Shown: positions 63,404-64,000 of the stretch, in pieces | How the letters are laid out: each line of letters begins with the position of its first letter | Position numbering within the stretch: the stretch's first letter is position 1 | Assembly (NCBI RefSeq): GCF_018446385.1 | Contig: NC_056001.1 | Location: 12,642,672-12,706,671, forward strand | DNA: 64,000 nucleotides | Origin: Zingiber officinale | Lineage: Eukaryota > Streptophyta > Magnoliopsida > Zingiberales > Zingiberaceae | Reading direction: 5' to 3' | Position numbers and translations under genes: made by a program | Notes under the pieces: model-generated | What the model saw: the letters and a program-made list of their open reading frames with translations, nothing else | Databases searched by the model: none | Told to the model about the DNA's origin: nothing

Positions 63404-64000
63404 AATGTTCACCTCCAAACGCTGAGTTTTCAGAGCATCCCTCGCCTCAGATTTAACCATCTCGACGTAGCACCACCGAGCGGTCAGTTGGTCGCCTTTA
63501 ACTTCACCCATCGAATTGTCCACCGAGAATTTGATCTTTTGGCAAAAGGTGGACACTACGGCTCAGAACTTGTTCAGGGCTAGTCGACCGAATATTACAT
63601 TGTAGGCAGGCGATGCATCCACCACGATGAAGTTTGTGGGCGTTATCCTCTTGAGAGCTTCCTCTCTGAGTGATATGGCCAGTCGAGCCTGACTGATCGA
63701 CAATACCTCATTGCCCGTGAACCCATACAGCAGGGTCGTCATGGGTTGTAAGTCGCTTCGATCAATTTGTAGCTGGTTGAATTCCTTCTTGAAGATGATA
63801 TTCACCGAACTACCTGTATCCACAAAAGTTCAATGAATGGTGTAATTAGCTATTACCGCTCGGATGATCAATACGTCGTCATGAGGGATCTCCACTCCCT
63901 CTTGGTCTCAAGAGTCAAAACTAATCTCTGGTCCCTCAACCTTCTCCTTGCTGCATCACACAACATGTATCTCCAATCGCCGGGCATGCGACTTTCTCGC
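63404..64000 (-). pseudogene. Protease region of the Tat-like element, incomplete
   Basis: Minus strand: FVDTGSSVNIIFKKEFNQL at about 63830-63770 carries the retropepsin DTG triad. YNVIFGRLALNKF follows near 63600, then CQKIKFSVDN and GEVKGDQLTARWCYVEM. Frame changes are present. Upstream (63830-64000) lies further gag/protease linker such as VEIPHDDVLIIRAVIANY. The rest is outside the window; RT resumes left of solo LTR I. Confidence 0.8.

Larger units (their letters stand above)
53690..64000 (-). mobile_element. Tat-like Ty3/gypsy element, decayed, runs off the right end
   Basis: Minus-strand order from the right: protease (63823-63404), RT (60800-59900), RNase H (59650-59167), integrase (58900-57250), then the antisense ORF (54244-56730) toward the 3' end. 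The wording of the RT and RNase H matches Tat/RIRE2-type elements. LTRs were not identified: the 5' side is outside the window and the 3' boundary near 53690 is a guess. It is interrupted by a SINE, a MITE and a solo LTR. Confidence 0.75.

Overview
The window is nuclear plant DNA. It has spliced genes with GT-AG introns, plant-only gene families (HIPL, VAMP72-type R-SNARE) and a dense load of LTR retrotransposons, hAT and MULE DNA transposons, MITEs and tRNA-derived SINEs. An angiosperm, probably a monocot, fits best; I cannot name the species from sequence alone. All exon structures below were built by hand from splice signals and reading phase.

Genes. Four host genes are visible. (1) First exon of a basic/acidic nuclear protein, minus strand, 2291-2528, possibly the N-terminus of an SPT5-like/KTF1-type factor; its remaining exons are not seen. 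(2) A complete 11-exon SAAL1-like ARM-repeat gene, minus strand, 3504-11113, 497 codons. (3) A 7-exon HIPL gene (hedgehog-interacting-protein-like), plus strand, 37615-40703, 684 codons. (4) A 5-exon VAMP72-type R-SNARE gene, plus strand, 41183-43254, 219 codons. Genes 3 and 4 lie head to tail 479 bp apart.

Repeats, left to right. A decayed hAT transposase (1-1240) lies downstream of the first exon. A SINE-like insertion (2755-2985) lies in front of it. An Au-type SINE sits in a SAAL1 intron. A MULE with ~400 bp inverted ends (11301-17996) begins under 200 bp upstream of the SAAL1 start and itself carries a 1.1 kb fold-back element. A MITE follows at 18130-18697.

From 18954 to 36550 four LTR elements are stacked. 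A Ty3/gypsy CRM-like element (A) was split exactly between its 5' LTR and its primer-binding site by a gag-only, Sirevirus-like element (B). B in turn carries a second gag-only element (C) in one LTR and a 733 bp TRIM (D) in the other. Every insertion is bounded by a matching 5 bp target duplication that I could read. B's LTRs, and a related solo-LTR pair at 49921-52812, are built from arrays of short two-tier hairpins whose stems change in a compensatory way.

From 43619 to the end the window is again a repeat mosaic: a truncated LTR element (G); an AT-rich stretch with a SINE; an ~830 bp LTR (H) interrupted by an intact-ended hAT (46787-49678) and by two nested solo LTRs of one family in opposite orientation (E, F). 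Last comes a decayed Tat-type gypsy element (minus strand, running off the right end) with an antisense Transposase_28-like ORF. That element is broken by a SINE, a 431 bp hAT-type MITE and a 2.6 kb solo LTR. No CRISPR, rRNA or functional tRNA gene was seen.
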